Positions 34,604 to 45,939 of a stretch of DNA of 64,000 nucleotides are shown here, in pieces. Each line of letters opens with the position of its first letter. The stretch's first letter is position 1. The notes below the pieces were generated by a model that was not told the DNA's origin, did not search any database, and saw only the letters and a list, made by a program, of their open reading frames with translations. Source of the stretch: Solanum dulcamara. Taxonomy: Eukaryota; Streptophyta; Magnoliopsida; Solanales; Solanaceae. The position numbers were made by a program, and so were the translations under genes. Location of the stretch: the NCBI RefSeq assembly GCF_947179165.1, contig NC_077245.1, forward strand, positions 23,349,740 through 23,413,739, in the 5' to 3' direction.

Positions 34604-35367
34604 CTAGTTTAGTATATGTATCGTGTTAATTAATAATTGATATATATATTAAAACAACATATTATGTGTGTATGTTATATTATTAAGTACAATTTTTTTT
34701 TAAAAAATAATATAAAATTTTTAAATGAAAAATGTATTTAAAGACATGTTCCTTATTAATTTTTTATGTTCTTTTTTAATAAATTATTGCCACATCACTC
34801 AATATATTTAATGTAAGATTTGTCTTTGTATAGTAGTTTTAACCTATTAACTTTGATCAAGAATATGTTTAGTTCGTCAATTATTTATTATAAATCTAGC
34901 TGGACTCAATTTTAGTAGACATTAAAGTTCGATAATAATTAAATTTTAACAGATTTTTCAAAATATAGAAGTCTTAAATTTATATGTTGTAGATCTCTAA
35001 AAGGCAGGCTAATAGTGCACGTCCCTAATAAGTAGAATTATATAGTAGTTTTCCTAACTTATGTTATTTAGTAAGAAAAACTACTTTTATATTTTGACAT
35101 AAAAATTAAATATATGATTAATATAGTTGAATTCATAAATATTAGTCAAGTCTTCAATGCTGCTTGGGGTGCGTTTCACTTTTATTTATTTACTATATTA
35201 AAATTGACGTCCACTCTTACTTGTTTGGTTTAGAAAATCAAGAAATAGCTATCACTTAGTTCCTAATTATCCTTACTATAGTTATTTCTCAATGCAGTTT
35301 TCAAACATGAATTTATCATATTCAAAGAGTGGTAAAATTGTCATTGTATTTACAACGAATAATGTAC
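32692..35367. other. Intergenic spacer, no gene seen
   Basis: AT-rich. A (TA)n tract lies at 34573-34599, followed by ACTAGTTTAGTATATG, which resembles a decayed version of the 21.5-kb Helitron end without its hairpin. No gene supported. Confidence 0.5.
34573..34599. repeat. (TA)n microsatellite
   Basis: About 13 TA units; the sequence about 60-110 bp downstream (TGTGTATGTTATATTATTAAG) recurs in similar form next to the (TA)n/(GA)n tract at 48080-48160. Confidence 0.85.
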
Positions 35368-35376
35368 TTGATTTGC
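35368..35376. repeat. RTE-2 target-site duplication, left copy
   Basis: TTGATTTGC, repeated exactly at 37400-37408 after the TTG tail. The overlap of the second copy with the TTG run makes its first bases ambiguous. Confidence 0.8.
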
Positions 35377-35419
35377 ATCCCGCATTAGACAGCGATGGCA
35401 GTCATACTTTCACGAACTC

Positions 35420-36970
35420 TTGAACGAAGGAGGGGACAGAGACTTTGTGTTGGGAGACTTGGAGCACTTGGATAGGTGTCGCGACTTTGGGTATTGTAGG
35501 AGAATAAAGGCTGAGGAGGTTATGGGAGCTGTTCGTAGGATAAGCAGGGGAAAAGCGACCGGACCTGACGAGATCCCTGGGGAATTTTGGAAGAATGCAG
35601 GTAGGGTAGGATTGGAGTGGCTGACTGCGCTGTTTAATGTCATTTTCAGGACATCGAAGATGCCTGAAGAATGGAGGTGGAGTACAATCATTCCCGTGTA
35701 CAAGAACAAGGGAGACATTCAAAGCTGCAACAACTATAGAGGTATCAAACTGCTAAGTCACACTATGAAAGTGTGGGAAAGGGTGATAGAAATGAGAGTG
35801 AGGAGTAGTGTGTCTATTTCAGAGAACCAGTTTGGATTTATGCCGGGGCGCTCGACTACAGAAGCCATTCATATCTTAAGGAGATTGGTAGAGCAGTATA
35901 GGGAGCGGAAAAGGGACTTACACATGATATTTATTGACCTAGAAAAGGCCTATGACAAAGTCCCAAGGGAGGTCCTATGGAGATGCTCGGAGGCGAAATG
36001 TTTACCTGTGGCATACATTAGAGCGATTAAAGACATGTATGATGGAGCTAAGACCAGGGTAAGGACGGTAGGGGGGGACTCGGAGCACTTTCCTATTACG
36101 ATGGGGTTGCACCAGGGATCGACTCTTAGCCCGTTTCTATTCGCCCTGGTGATGGATCAATTGACTAGACAAATACAAGGTGAGGTGCCTTGGTGTATGT
36201 TGTTCGCGGATGACATAGTCCTGATTGACGAGACTCACAACGGAGTTAACGACAAGCTGGAGGGCTGGAGACAGACGTTGGAGTCTAAAGGATTTAAATT
36301 GAGTAGGACCAAGACAGAATACTTGGAGTGCAGTTTCAGTGGCCTGCCACGTGAGGCTGACGGGGAAGTGAGGCTGGGTACCCAGGCCATTCAAAAGAAA
36401 AGAAGCTTCAAATACCTTGGGTCTATTATACAGGAAGATGGGGATATCGACGACGATGTTTCACACCGCATCAGTGCAGGGTGGATGAAATGGAGGCTCG
36501 CCTCCGGAGTGCTGTGTGACAAAAAAGTGCCACCAAAACTCAAAGGCAAGTTCTACAAAGTGGTGGTTAGACCGACCCTATTGTACGGGGTGGAGTGTTG
36601 GCCAATCAAGAAACTTCATGTCCAGAAGATGAGAGTCGCGGAAATGCGAATGCTGCGGTGGATGTGTGGGCACACTAGGATGGATAGAATTAGGAATGAA
36701 GATATCCGAGACAAGGTGGGAGTGGCATCGGTGGAGGACAAGATGCGGGAAGCGAGACTGAGATGGTTTGGGCATGTGAAGAGGAGAGACACAGATGCTC
36801 CAGTGCGGAGGTGCGAGAGGTTGGCTATGGACGGTTTCAGGAGGGGCAAAGGGAGGCCAAAGAAATATTGGGAAGAGGTCATTAGACATGATATGGCACA
36901 GTTGCAGCTCTCCGAGGACATGACCTTAGATAGGAGGCTATGGAGGACTCAGACTAAGATAGTGGGCTAG
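35420..36970 (+). CDS. RTE-2 reverse transcriptase (C-terminal 516 codons)
   Basis: Uninterrupted frame covering the RTE-type [17 protein letters not shown] (about residue 45), [17 protein letters not shown] (about 95), [15 protein letters not shown] (about 138), [17 protein letters not shown] (about 172), [16 protein letters not shown] (about 230), the catalytic FADDIVLI box (about 262) and the C-terminal [17 protein letters not shown] (about 450). The endonuclease domain is absent through 5' truncation, so the Met at 35420 is an internal residue, not a natural start. It could not make a working element because the endonuclease and 5' end are missing. Translation is unlikely without a chance promoter. 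Confidence 0.88.
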   Translation: MNEGGDRDFVLGDLEHLDRCRDFGYCRRIKAEEVMGAVRRISRGKATGPDEIPGEFWKNAGRVGLEWLTALFNVIFRTSKMPEEWRWSTIIPVYKNKGDIQSCNNYRGIKLLSHTMKVWERVIEMRVRSSVSISENQFGFMPGRSTTEAIHILRRLVEQYRERKRDLHMIFIDLEKAYDKVPREVLWRCSEAKCLPVAYIRAIKDMYDGAKTRVRTVGGDSEHFPITMGLHQGSTLSPFLFALVMDQLTRQIQGEVPWCMLFADDIVLIDETHNGVNDKLEGWRQTLESKGFKLSRTKTEYLECSFSGLPREADGEVRLGTQAIQKKRSFKYLGSIIQEDGDIDDDVSHRISAGWMKWRLASGVLCDKKVPPKLKGKFYKVVVRPTLLYGVECWPIKKLHVQKMRVAEMRMLRWMCGHTRMDRIRNEDIRDKVGVASVEDKMREARLRWFGHVKRRDTDAPVRRCERLAMDGFRRGKGRPKKYWEEVIRHDMAQLQLSEDMTLDRRLWRTQTKIVG

Positions 36971-37153
36971 GTGGCCGATCGGTTCTCCATAGTAGTCGTA
37001 GTCGCGCTCATTTGTCTTAACATAGGATTGTGCATGGGTTTACTGCCTATATTAGTTGGCCCAGTCTACTTTGGGTATCCTATTTTATCTATAGTAGTTA
37101 ATGCCCCTTTATCCCCGATCTTTCCTACCCTGACTTTATCGCTTTATCGCTCT

Positions 37154-37189
37154 CATTATTCATTATTCATTATTCATTATTCATTATTC
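37154..37189. repeat. (CATTATT)n 7-bp minisatellite in RTE-2 3' UTR
   Basis: Five CATTATT units between the RT stop and the conserved 3' tail. The other two RTE copies have only non-repetitive sequence here, so it expanded in this copy or its source. Confidence 0.9.
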
Positions 37190-37408
37190 ATATCTTTATA
37201 TTGTCTGTTATATGCCTGGCTTTACTGACCTATGTCTTGTTTTTCCTTGTTTCTCCTCCCTTGTTTCTTCTCTCTTAAGCCGAGGGTCTTTCGGAAACAG
37301 CCGCCCTACCTTTTAAGGTAGGGGTTAGGTCTGCGTACACTCTACCCTCCCCAGACCCCACATGGTGGGATCACACTGGGTTTGTTGTTGTTGTTGTTGT
37401 TGATTTGC

Positions 37409-38937
37409 CTTCAAACTTAATTAGTGAGCCCCAAATTGAAAGAGACGATTATAACCCTAATTTATAGGTTTTGTTCAATTAAAGATCAACTATTATACCA
37501 ACGAATAATATAACATAATATAGTTAAATAACATAACTAAAACTAAGTCACAATTAAGCAAAGTAAGAAAAAAAGAAAAGTGATAAACCTTTGATTTTTT
37601 TTGGGCAACTTCATTCGGCGACAACACGCTTGTTTCGTCCAATTTTTCGATCAAAAATTTTCAACCGAAAGAAAAACACAAAAATTATCTAAAAAGGAGA
37701 ATTCATTGTCAATTGTTGATCCAGTATAATTCATATATAATCTCTAAAGTTATTAATTAAAAGAAATAAAAAATGACAGAAAGAATAATGATAATAAAGG
37801 CAAGAAAACGACTCGAATCAAAATCATCAAAATAAGAATAAAAAGTAAGTAGAAGAAGGTATTATTCTTGTTAATTTTGATCCAAAATATTACTTAAATA
37901 GAATTATAAAAATTATTTTTATATGAGATAAAATTCTAATTGATATAAAAGTATTAAATATTATGATTTCTTACCTAAATAAATAATTTCAAGTTGAATA
38001 GTTAATTGGTTTACGTCTAGTAATAATAATAATAAACAAATTAATAAAAAGGCTTCGAAAAAAGGAACTCAAAGCACTTCCGCAGGTTGGTACAACGCTT
38101 TCGTTTTAAAAATAATTCTCTCATTTGATCTGCGCAGTCAAGTCAGCTCTCGAACGTTTTCTAAAGTAACTTTAATGCATTTTTTACTTTTTCTTACAAA
38201 TTTGAAATATTTGATACTCCTAATAAAGAAAATATTAATTACCAAACTTTTAGTTAATTTTAAAGTCTTACAAATTTAAAAAATAATTAAATAACTATAT
38301 AAATGACAATTTTATCTATTATGGAGTCTTTTAATTAATGATAAAAAATTAGAGAAGTCCTAACCATATGACAATTCTACCTAATATAAGTTATCTTTTT
38401 AATAGGTAATTTAGTTTTTGAAGCATAAAATCAATCACTTTTTTATTGAATCCAAAATGTCAGATCTTTAGAGAAATATTTTACCATTCAAAGAAGGTAA
38501 AAAGTTAGTCGACATTATAGGAACATTTTTCATCTATGGATATTATTGAAGTTCATATTTCTAAGTAACTTTTCTCTCTTCATACATCCAAACTTTTAAT
38601 CAAACTTTCTAAGTGCTGGTAGAATGTATCAATTTTGTAGTTCCCATTATAACTTTTAAACTCAGACCGATCAAAACATATCTACAAATCTATGTTATCA
38701 TATATAATAAATCTAGAATTACTCTCTGGGCCTATAAATGATTGAACTAAAGAGAACAAACCAAAGAAAAGGAGAGGAACATGACATAATATATTTTCGA
38801 GCACCAAAATACACAAATCTAATATAATTATGAGATAGAAAGAGTAGTTACCTCTAGCATTAACATAAATCTCCTTGATGATGAGAACAAACAACGAAAA
38901 ACACCTTTTCGAAAAGTAAAGATTTGCGAACAGCTAC
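37409..38937. other. Intergenic spacer, no gene seen
   Basis: AT-rich; no supportable coding region. The right border is the GCTAC duplication of the chromovirus. Confidence 0.5.
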
Positions 38938-40780
38938 TGTCATGACCCAAAATGGGCCATCAGTGCCACTCACACTTAACCTCCTAGGTGGGAGAACCAA
39001 CGATACAAACCCCAACTAATAAATATGACAATAACGCCGAATCTCAATTAAATACGTTTTCCCAAAACCTGAAAGTCATCACATAAGGACATCTAAATTC
39101 TAAAACTAAGTCTGAAAATTTCAAACACCAGAATAAATAAATAATAAAATGTGTCCGAAAACTAAGGACACCATGCCATGACCGAGAGAATCCATCACGA
39201 GCTAGAAGGATAGCTCACCCTGAAATCTTATGAACTGGAGACTGACTAGAGATGAGGTCGAATCAAAGTCGGTGGAACACTCGCTGCACTCCATAAAATA
39301 AAAATAAAGAAAAATACAAGTAGAGATTAGTACAGGACAACATGTACTGAGTAGATATCATCGGTTGACTTAAAATAGAAATCAATATGCATAAAGTAGT
39401 TGCAAAAAATCAACCATAGCACTTAACATGTGGCAACCATCAAGATCAATATCAAGTGACAACAAAATGAAATAGTGACGTAACTAGTCAATAATATCCA
39501 AAGTATATATGAGGACTCATGCCTCCACACCACGCTCTTTTAGGAAATGAGTTTTTTTGGAGATTGAGTAACATTAAGTCATTTTAATTTATTTTCCTTT
39601 AATATTATCGTACCGGAACGTGACACCCGATCCAAATATACCATTTCGAAATGTGACATCCGATCCAATAATATCGTGTTGGAACGTGACATCCGATCCA
39701 AATATACCATATCAGAACGTGATACCCGATCCAAATATAATTAATTTATCATTCTTTATTATTACATTCCACTTTATTAACAATATTTTATCAAGTTTTC
39801 TTTATTCAAGACACCAATTTTTGATAGGGCAATTTCAAGATTATAGATTTCACGGTCTTGAGATTTCAGACCATCACAATAACATACCAAACATCCAAAC
39901 CACACAATTAAATGCATAGTAACTTCACACATTACTCAATGACTATCAATTGCTATTAAGAGTCTATCTATGATATAGAATAAAAACCATAACCTACCTC
40001 AACCGAAGAACCAAAGTCAAGCAAGCTAATCCTCCAACGCCTTTCCTTTCCTCAATGCCTTAGAACGTTTCCAATCTAGAAAGTATATAATATTCATAAG
40101 TAAATGAGTCCATAGACACCCATATTACCATATATATCTAGCTTAAACCCAAAACTTACTCGAATCTATAATTAATTTCCTCAATCTCAAGTTTATGGTT
40201 AAGCCTCAATTTCTTTCAATAACATAAATCTCATTATAATCATATACTACAATACACCTAATATTTAATTACATATATTAATATATCAAAACTTGAATTA
40301 TAATGTGATAATTAATGTACGAAATCTGCATACTAGAAGCTAGACACAAAGAACGTTACTGCCAAACTATCCAATAATCACAATTCAAGAATTTCAATAC
40401 AAATGATATGCTTCTATCCATATTCATGATTAGAAAAGTAAGTCAGGTTAGAAATTCTTACCTGAAGCACTACCTCTCTCCTTATCGGCGTCGCAGGTAA
40501 GTTTTTTTTTTTTTTACTTTGTTCTTTTCTCTTTTCTTTTCTTTTCTAATCTTTATGTATTATAATTCATAAACCCAATCCTTTTATTTTAATAATTGGT
40601 ATAGTGTATTAAATAAATTATCAATTTAGCCCACTAATTAAATTAGTTATTTAAATTTACCCCTCAACTAAATAATCATGATTATCGAATAGTCCAAAAT
40701 ACCCATTAAAAATTTGCGAGATGAGTCTTTTATGAAATAAAAAAACCCTAGTACTCAAAATGACCTAATGGGTCATTACA
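38938..40780 (-). repeat. Gypsy-1 3' LTR (1843 bp)
   Basis: Plus-strand ends are TGTCATGACCC and GGTCATTACA. It matches 45940-47781 along its length, with mismatches concentrated in the first ~55 bp. Contains the tandem subrepeats at 39605-39742. The 39620-39919 frame is a by-product of those repeats. Confidence 0.95.
39605..39742. repeat. Four ~33-bp tandem subrepeats in Gypsy-1 3' LTR
   Basis: Four copies of a unit with the core AACGTGACACCCGATCCAAA, duplicated in the other LTR at 46607-46744. The period near 33 bp keeps a short frame open, which explains the identical 99-codon frames in both LTRs. Confidence 0.9.
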
Positions 40781-40803
40781 ACAGATATCAATTTACCCAC
40801 CAT

Positions 40804-42219
40804 TCATCTTCGAACGGTCAAAAAAAAAGCAAGGGTACAAAAAGGTACATGACTCGACGAATAAATATGGATATCTTTCCGCATATCAACCTCAATCTCC
40901 CAAGTGGACTCCTCAACAGGGCGATTCCTCCACTGGACCTTCACCGATGCAATCTCCCTTGACCTCAACTTGCGGACCTCCCTATCAAGAATAGCTCCAG
41001 GCTCCTCCTCATAAGACAAATTCTCATCAAGCAAGACCGAATCCCAACGAATAATATAGTTTTCATCAGTATGATATTTTTTTAGCATAGACACATGAAA
41101 TACTGGGTGCAGTCCAGACAAACCTAGAGGTAAAGTCAATTCATAGGCCACCTCTCCAACACGCTTAAGGACTTCAAACGACCCAATATACCTCAGACTG
41201 AGCTTACCTCGCTTACCGAATCTCACCACACCCTTCATGGGTGAAACCTTCAACAACACTTGCTCTCCCTCCATAAAATCCATGTCTCTGACCTTTCGGT
41301 CTGCATATTCCTTCTGCCTACTCTGAGCTGCTAGAAGCTTCTCCTGAATAAATTTCACCTTCTCTAGTACTTCCATTAAAAGATTAGTTCCCCAAGGTCT
41401 CACCTCAAACGCATCAAACCAACCAATAGAAGACCTACATCGCCTCTCATACAATGCCTCAAATGGAGCCATATCAATACTCAAGTGATAGCTACTATTA
41501 TACGAAAACTCTGCCAGGGGTAGAAATTGATCCCAATGACCACCAAAATCTATCACGCATGCACAAAACATATCATCTAGCACTTGAATTGTCCTCTCAG
41601 ACTGCCCATCGATCTGAGTGTGAAATACAGTACTAAGATTCAATCTAGTACCTAACTCAGCGTGCAAGGTTCTCCAAAAGTTAGAAGTAAATTGCGTACC
41701 TCTATCTGATATGATAGAAACTGGAACTTTATGTAATCGAACAATCTCGCGGATATAGAGTTTGACTAACTTTTCAGCATCATAAGTCACCTTGATTGGA
41801 ATGAAGTGAGAAGACTTAGTTAACCTATCAACAATCACCCATATCGAATCAAACTTACCTAATATCTTCGGATGACCGACCACAAAATCCATTGCAATCC
41901 TTTCCCACTTCCATTCAGGAATGGGCATTCTTTGAAGTGTCCCTCCAGGCCTTTGGTGCTCATATTTTACCTGCTGACAATTTGGACAATGGGCAACAAG
42001 ATAAACAATATCACGCTTTATTCTGTTCCACCAATAATGCTGTCTCAAATCGCGATACATCTTGGTTGCACCAGGATGTATAGAGTACCTCGAATTGTGA
42101 GCCTCTGAAAGAATAGTCTGAATCAAATTATCAATATGGGGAACACATACCCTCCCCTTAATCCTTAAGACGCCTTCCTCATTGATCATAATCTCTTTGG
42201 CCTCTCCCTGCAGGACCAT
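40804..42219 (-). CDS. Gypsy-1 integrase with chromodomain-like C-terminus
   Basis: Uninterrupted 471-codon frame. An HHCC zinc-binding region lies at about residues 38-75 (H...H, then CPNCQQ). The catalytic DD35E triad is intact at D111 (AMDF), D172 (SDRG) and E208 (GQSERT). A GPY/F-type module and the HPVFHVSMLKKYH motif (about 385) precede a chromodomain-like segment (about 405-455, with ILDREVRKLRSREIASVKV and STWEIE) expected to steer integration into heterochromatin. The frame is cut off from RNase H by a TAG near 42250, so it is not part of a continuous polyprotein. The last ~20 residues read beyond the usual chromodomain end. Confidence 0.9.
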   Translation of the reverse strand: MVLQGEAKEIMINEEGVLRIKGRVCVPHIDNLIQTILSEAHNSRYSIHPGATKMYRDLRQHYWWNRIKRDIVYLVAHCPNCQQVKYEHQRPGGTLQRMPIPEWKWERIAMDFVVGHPKILGKFDSIWVIVDRLTKSSHFIPIKVTYDAEKLVKLYIREIVRLHKVPVSIISDRGTQFTSNFWRTLHAELGTRLNLSTVFHTQIDGQSERTIQVLDDMFCACVIDFGGHWDQFLPLAEFSYNSSYHLSIDMAPFEALYERRCRSSIGWFDAFEVRPWGTNLLMEVLEKVKFIQEKLLAAQSRQKEYADRKVRDMDFMEGEQVLLKVSPMKGVVRFGKRGKLSLRYIGSFEVLKRVGEVAYELTLPLGLSGLHPVFHVSMLKKYHTDENYIIRWDSVLLDENLSYEEEPGAILDREVRKLRSREIASVKVQWRNRPVEESTWEIEVDMRKDIHIYSSSHVPFCTLAFFLTVRR

Positions 42220-42249
42220 ATCACGAATCTGGCTCAGTTTCTTATCCTC

Positions 42250-43080
42250 AAACTACTTTTCTTTAATCTTGTCAAGGAAAGAAGACCTTGCCTCCACATA
42301 GGCCAAGAACCCTCCTTTCTCAGTTACTTTCAGCCTCATAAAGTCATTAGCCAGAGTTTGAACCTCTCTAGCCAATGGACATCTGAAAACCTGCAAATGA
42401 GCTAAACTTTCCATGCTCCCTGCTTTTCTGCTCAAGGAATTGGCCACTACATTAGCTTTTCCCGAGTGATAAAGAATAGTGATATCATAGTCCTTTAGTA
42501 ATTTCATCCACCTCTTCTTCCTCAAATTCAGGTCTCTCTTAGTGAACACATGTTGTAAACTGCGATGATCTGGATACACTTCACACTTTACCCCATATAG
42601 ATAATGTCTCCACTACTTCAATGCAAATGCAACCGCAGCCAACCCCAAATTGTGAGCGGGGTAATTACATTCATACACCTTCAATTGCCTTGAAGAATAG
42701 GCAATTACATTCTTCTCCTGCATTAGCACTGCACCTAAACCAGAATATGGTGCATCACAATAAACAATGAAATTCTTACCTTCTACTAGTAGGGAAAGAA
42801 TCGGTGCAGTGGTCAATAAGGTCTTGAGTTTTAGAAATCTCTCTTCACACTCATCCGACCACACAAATAAAACTTTTTGCTTGGTTAGATTGGTCAACTA
42901 GGAAGCAATAGAAGCAAATCTCTTGACAAACCGGCGGTAATAGCTAGCCAAACTAATAAAGCTCCTTACCTTTGAGACATTAGTGGGTCTTGCCCAACTC
43001 TTCACTACTTCAATCTTCTGGGGATCCACTATCACTCCCTCCTTATTAACCACGTGCCCTAAGAAAGACACTGAATCAAG
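42250..43080 (-). pseudogene. Gypsy-1 RT end and RNase H, interrupted by stops
   Basis: Continues from the RT frame: connection region (SWARPTNVSKVRSFI-like, 43010-42960), then RNase H with [15 protein letters not shown] (about 42760), [17 protein letters not shown] (about 42690) and YPDHRSLQHVF (about 42570). Stops replace expected sense codons near 43081 (Trp), 42898 and 42610 (Gln) and 42252 (Gln). All fit C-to-T changes on one strand or the other. Confidence 0.85.
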
Positions 43081-44344
43081 CTAGAACTCATACTTGGAGA
43101 ATTTGGCATATAACCTTTTCTTCCTTAATGATCCCAAAATAATTCTCAGATGCTCTTCATGTTCTTTTCTACACTGTAAGTAGATCAATATATCATCAAT
43201 ACAAAAAATTACAAAGAGATCCAAATATGGCTTAAAGATTCTATTCATCAAACTCATGAAAGCAGCAGGCGCATTTGTAAGCCCAAAAGACATTACCAAA
43301 AATTCATAGTATCCATACCTGGTTTGAAAAGTAGTTTTCGGTATATCTGCTGCCCGTATTTTTAGTTGATGGTAACCGGACTTCAAATTAATTTTTGAGA
43401 AAACACAAGCACCCTCTAACTGATCGAATAAGTCATCAATGCGAGGAAGGTGATACCTATTTTTAATAGTCACCTTATTCAGCTGCCTGTAGTCTATGTA
43501 CATACGAAGGCTACCATCATTCTTCTTTACAAATAAAATTGGAGCATCCCAAGGAAAAGCACTCGGTCTAATAAAACCTTTACCCAACAACTCCTGAAGT
43601 TGGGCCTTTAACTCCCTCAACTCAGCCTGGGCCATTCTATAAGGTGGAATGAAAATAGGGCGAGTGCCAGGATCCAGGTCAATACAAAAATCTATATCCC
43701 TATCAAGTGGCATACCAGGTAAGTCTGCAGGAAAAGCATCCATAAACTCACGCATTATCAAAATAGACTCAATCGATGGTACTTCAAAACTATCATTCCT
43801 GAGATGTGCTAGGAAGGCTAAACAACCCTTACTCACCAACCTCTTAGCACAAAGAAAAGAGATAATTCGAACTGAGGCGGGAAGATAGTCACCCTCTCAC
43901 ACCAACTGATCCATCCTAGGCTTGGCTAATGTCACAGTCTTAGCATTGCAATCTAAGATAGCAAAATTTGAAGAGAGCCAAGTCATACCCAAATTACATC
44001 AAAGTCAACCATCTCCAGAATAATTAAATCTACATAGGTTATGCTCCCCACAAAATCCACAAGGCAAGACCTATACACTTTCTCAACTAGCACAGAGTCA
44101 CCAACAAGAGTAGAAATACGAATAGGCATGTCAAGTAAGTCACAAGGTAAATCGAGTCCATCAGCAAATGCGGAGGATGTATAAAAAATGTGGATCCAGG
44201 ATCAAATAATACGAAAGTCAAGCTATCGCAGACCATAAGAGTACTTGTGATAACAGCATCGGATACCTCTACTTCTGACCTCCCGAGAAAAGCATAACAA
44301 TGGGCTCTATCGCCTGTCTGATTATTTTCCTTATCGGGCTGCAC
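43081..44344 (-). pseudogene. Gypsy-1 protease and reverse transcriptase
   Basis: Protease-like segment at 44344-44087 with LFDPGST as the active-site motif. RT at 43839-43081 with the [16 protein letters not shown] entry motif, [57 protein letters not shown] and a catalytic box reading CIDDILIY. The usual residue before IDD is Y or F, so the first position is altered, but both aspartates remain. The protease-RT frames are separated by stops near 43840-44090. Confidence 0.87.
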
Positions 44345-44469
44345 TCCAGTAGTTCCAACCTACTTGCCACCCTAGCCGGACTGGTGACCACCACGACCTT
44401 GGCCACCACGTCCTCCAGAATGACGGCCCCTACCATAGCCGTCACCTCCACCTCTAACTATTGGGACTC

Positions 44470-45722
44470 TATAACCCTGATCATACCAAGCTTGACTTTA
44501 CCTTGGAAAATATTTTCTGATATGTCCAAGCTCACCATATCCATAACAGGTCTTAGGATCAAGAGTGGGTCTTTGTGAAGACAAAGAAGACTGAAGATAA
44601 CACCCAAAATTAGAAAAGGGCTGACTAGTCTTTAACAGACCTCCATCTGAAACCTGCAATGAAGACTGAATAGGACGGATCGAATAATCTCCATAACTCT
44701 TTCCTTTGGAGTAAGAACCACTAAACTCACCTCCCTTACGAATTGAATGTTGTCTCTTTAGAGAAATTATCTGGCTTTACCCCCTCCACCTCTATCATAA
44801 AATCAACCACTTCTTGAAAAAATTTTGCTGAAGCAGCAACCTGTAAAGCTGGAATTCGTAAATCTAACCTTAATCCCTTCACAAAGCAGCGAATCTGCTC
44901 TTTTGGACTGAAGCAAAGCTGAGTAGCATATCTGGCTAAGGCATAAAACTTGGCCTCATAAGTAGCAACAAACATCCTCCCCTGCTCTATATTCAGGAAC
45001 TCGTCTCTCCTTCTGTCCCTCAAGGTCCAGAGAATATACTTCTCCATGAAATAGTCAGAAAAGGTTGCCCAGGTCATAGGTGGTGCCTCTGCTGGTCGGC
45101 ACTCAACATGAGACCGCCACCACATTTTGGCGTCTCCCTGAAACTGGTATGTCACAAACTCAACACCAAATTGCTCTACTATATCCATTTTTTGAAGCAG
45201 CTCATGATAATCAACAAGGAAATCATAGGCATCCTCAGATTCAGTACACCTAAAGACTGGGGGTTTCAACTTCAAAAACTTAACAAAGAGATTATGCTGG
45301 TCACTAGTCATTGCCGGCCCTGTAGTCAATCGAGGAAACATACTTGTTCCCAAGGATGCAGTCATGCGGGGTTCCACAACAGCTGCATGTCAAACTCCTG
45401 GAATATGAGGTGCTTGGGGAGCTTGTCACTGATCGGATAACCCACTGAGATAGCTGAGAACCTGGTGGATCATCTCTGGACTAGGCTGGGGTGGTGCTTC
45501 TCTTTCATGAACCTGCTCCTCCTCCACCTTAACATCATCACTAACTACCTCACCATCCGGTGGAGGGTTCGCTGCTCTCTCTCTGGCTGGCCCAGCTGTC
45601 TGGACCCTGCCCCTAGTGGGATTTCCCCCACGACCTTTAACACGGCCTCTTGTTGCTACTCTTCCTCTGCCTACAGCCTCAATGGCTGGCTTAGGTGCTC
45701 TTGTTGCTCTAGTTCTAACCAT
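44470..45722 (-). pseudogene. Gypsy-1 gag with damaged zinc knuckle
   Basis: Starts at 45722 (MVRTRATRAPKP) with an Arg/Gly-rich N-terminus, is broken by two stops (near 45425 and 45390), then continues through the retrotrans_gag core (45377-44736: WWRSHVE, FMEKYILWTLRDRRRDEFL, YEAKFYALARYATQL). The CCHC knuckle near 44540-44500 reads C-Y-G-Y...H...F, so the second and fourth metal ligands (Cys) have become Tyr and Phe. RNA binding would be lost. Confidence 0.87.
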
Positions 45723-45923
45723 CTATAAAAGTAAAGTGAAGAAGGTCAGATACCAATTTGTATCACCTAAATACCAATTGGATTCAAGTAATAACACGAA
45801 AGAAAGAAGAATAGAGTTTTCCTAAAGTCCCGTAGCCTCTCGAAGAAAAGTAAAGGCGTCCCCACACCGTTCCGCAAGACTCTACTAGATCTGTCCTTGT
45901 GTGATAAGATCACTGAACCTAAA

Positions 45924-45935
45924 GCTCTGATACCA
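45924..45935 (-). other. Gypsy-1 primer-binding site (tRNA-iMet)
   Basis: The minus strand reads TGGTATCAGAGC, four bases inside the 5' LTR edge at 45940. The same initiator-Met primer as Copia-1 but with a short spacer. Confidence 0.93.
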
Positions 45936-45939
45936 AGTT

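Larger units (their letters stand above)
35377..37402 (+). mobile_element. RTE-2: 5'-truncated RTE LINE with intact RT frame
   Basis: LINE copy truncated upstream of RT and ending in a (TTG)n tail. It is bounded by a 9-bp TTGATTTGC duplication, so both borders are well defined. Compared with RTE-1 and RTE-3 it carries no stop codon in the retained coding part and is clearly more GC-rich than its surroundings. It is therefore probably the most recent of the three insertions. Confidence 0.93.

Noticed and set aside
36578..36921. Antisense frames of about 100 codons in RTE-2 (and equivalents in RTE-1 and RTE-3)
   Set aside because: They mirror the GC-rich RT coding strand and show no domain of their own.
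39620..39919. 99-codon frame, repeated at 46622-46921
   Set aside because: Generated by in-frame tandem subrepeats of the Gypsy-1 LTR; present twice only because LTRs are duplicated.
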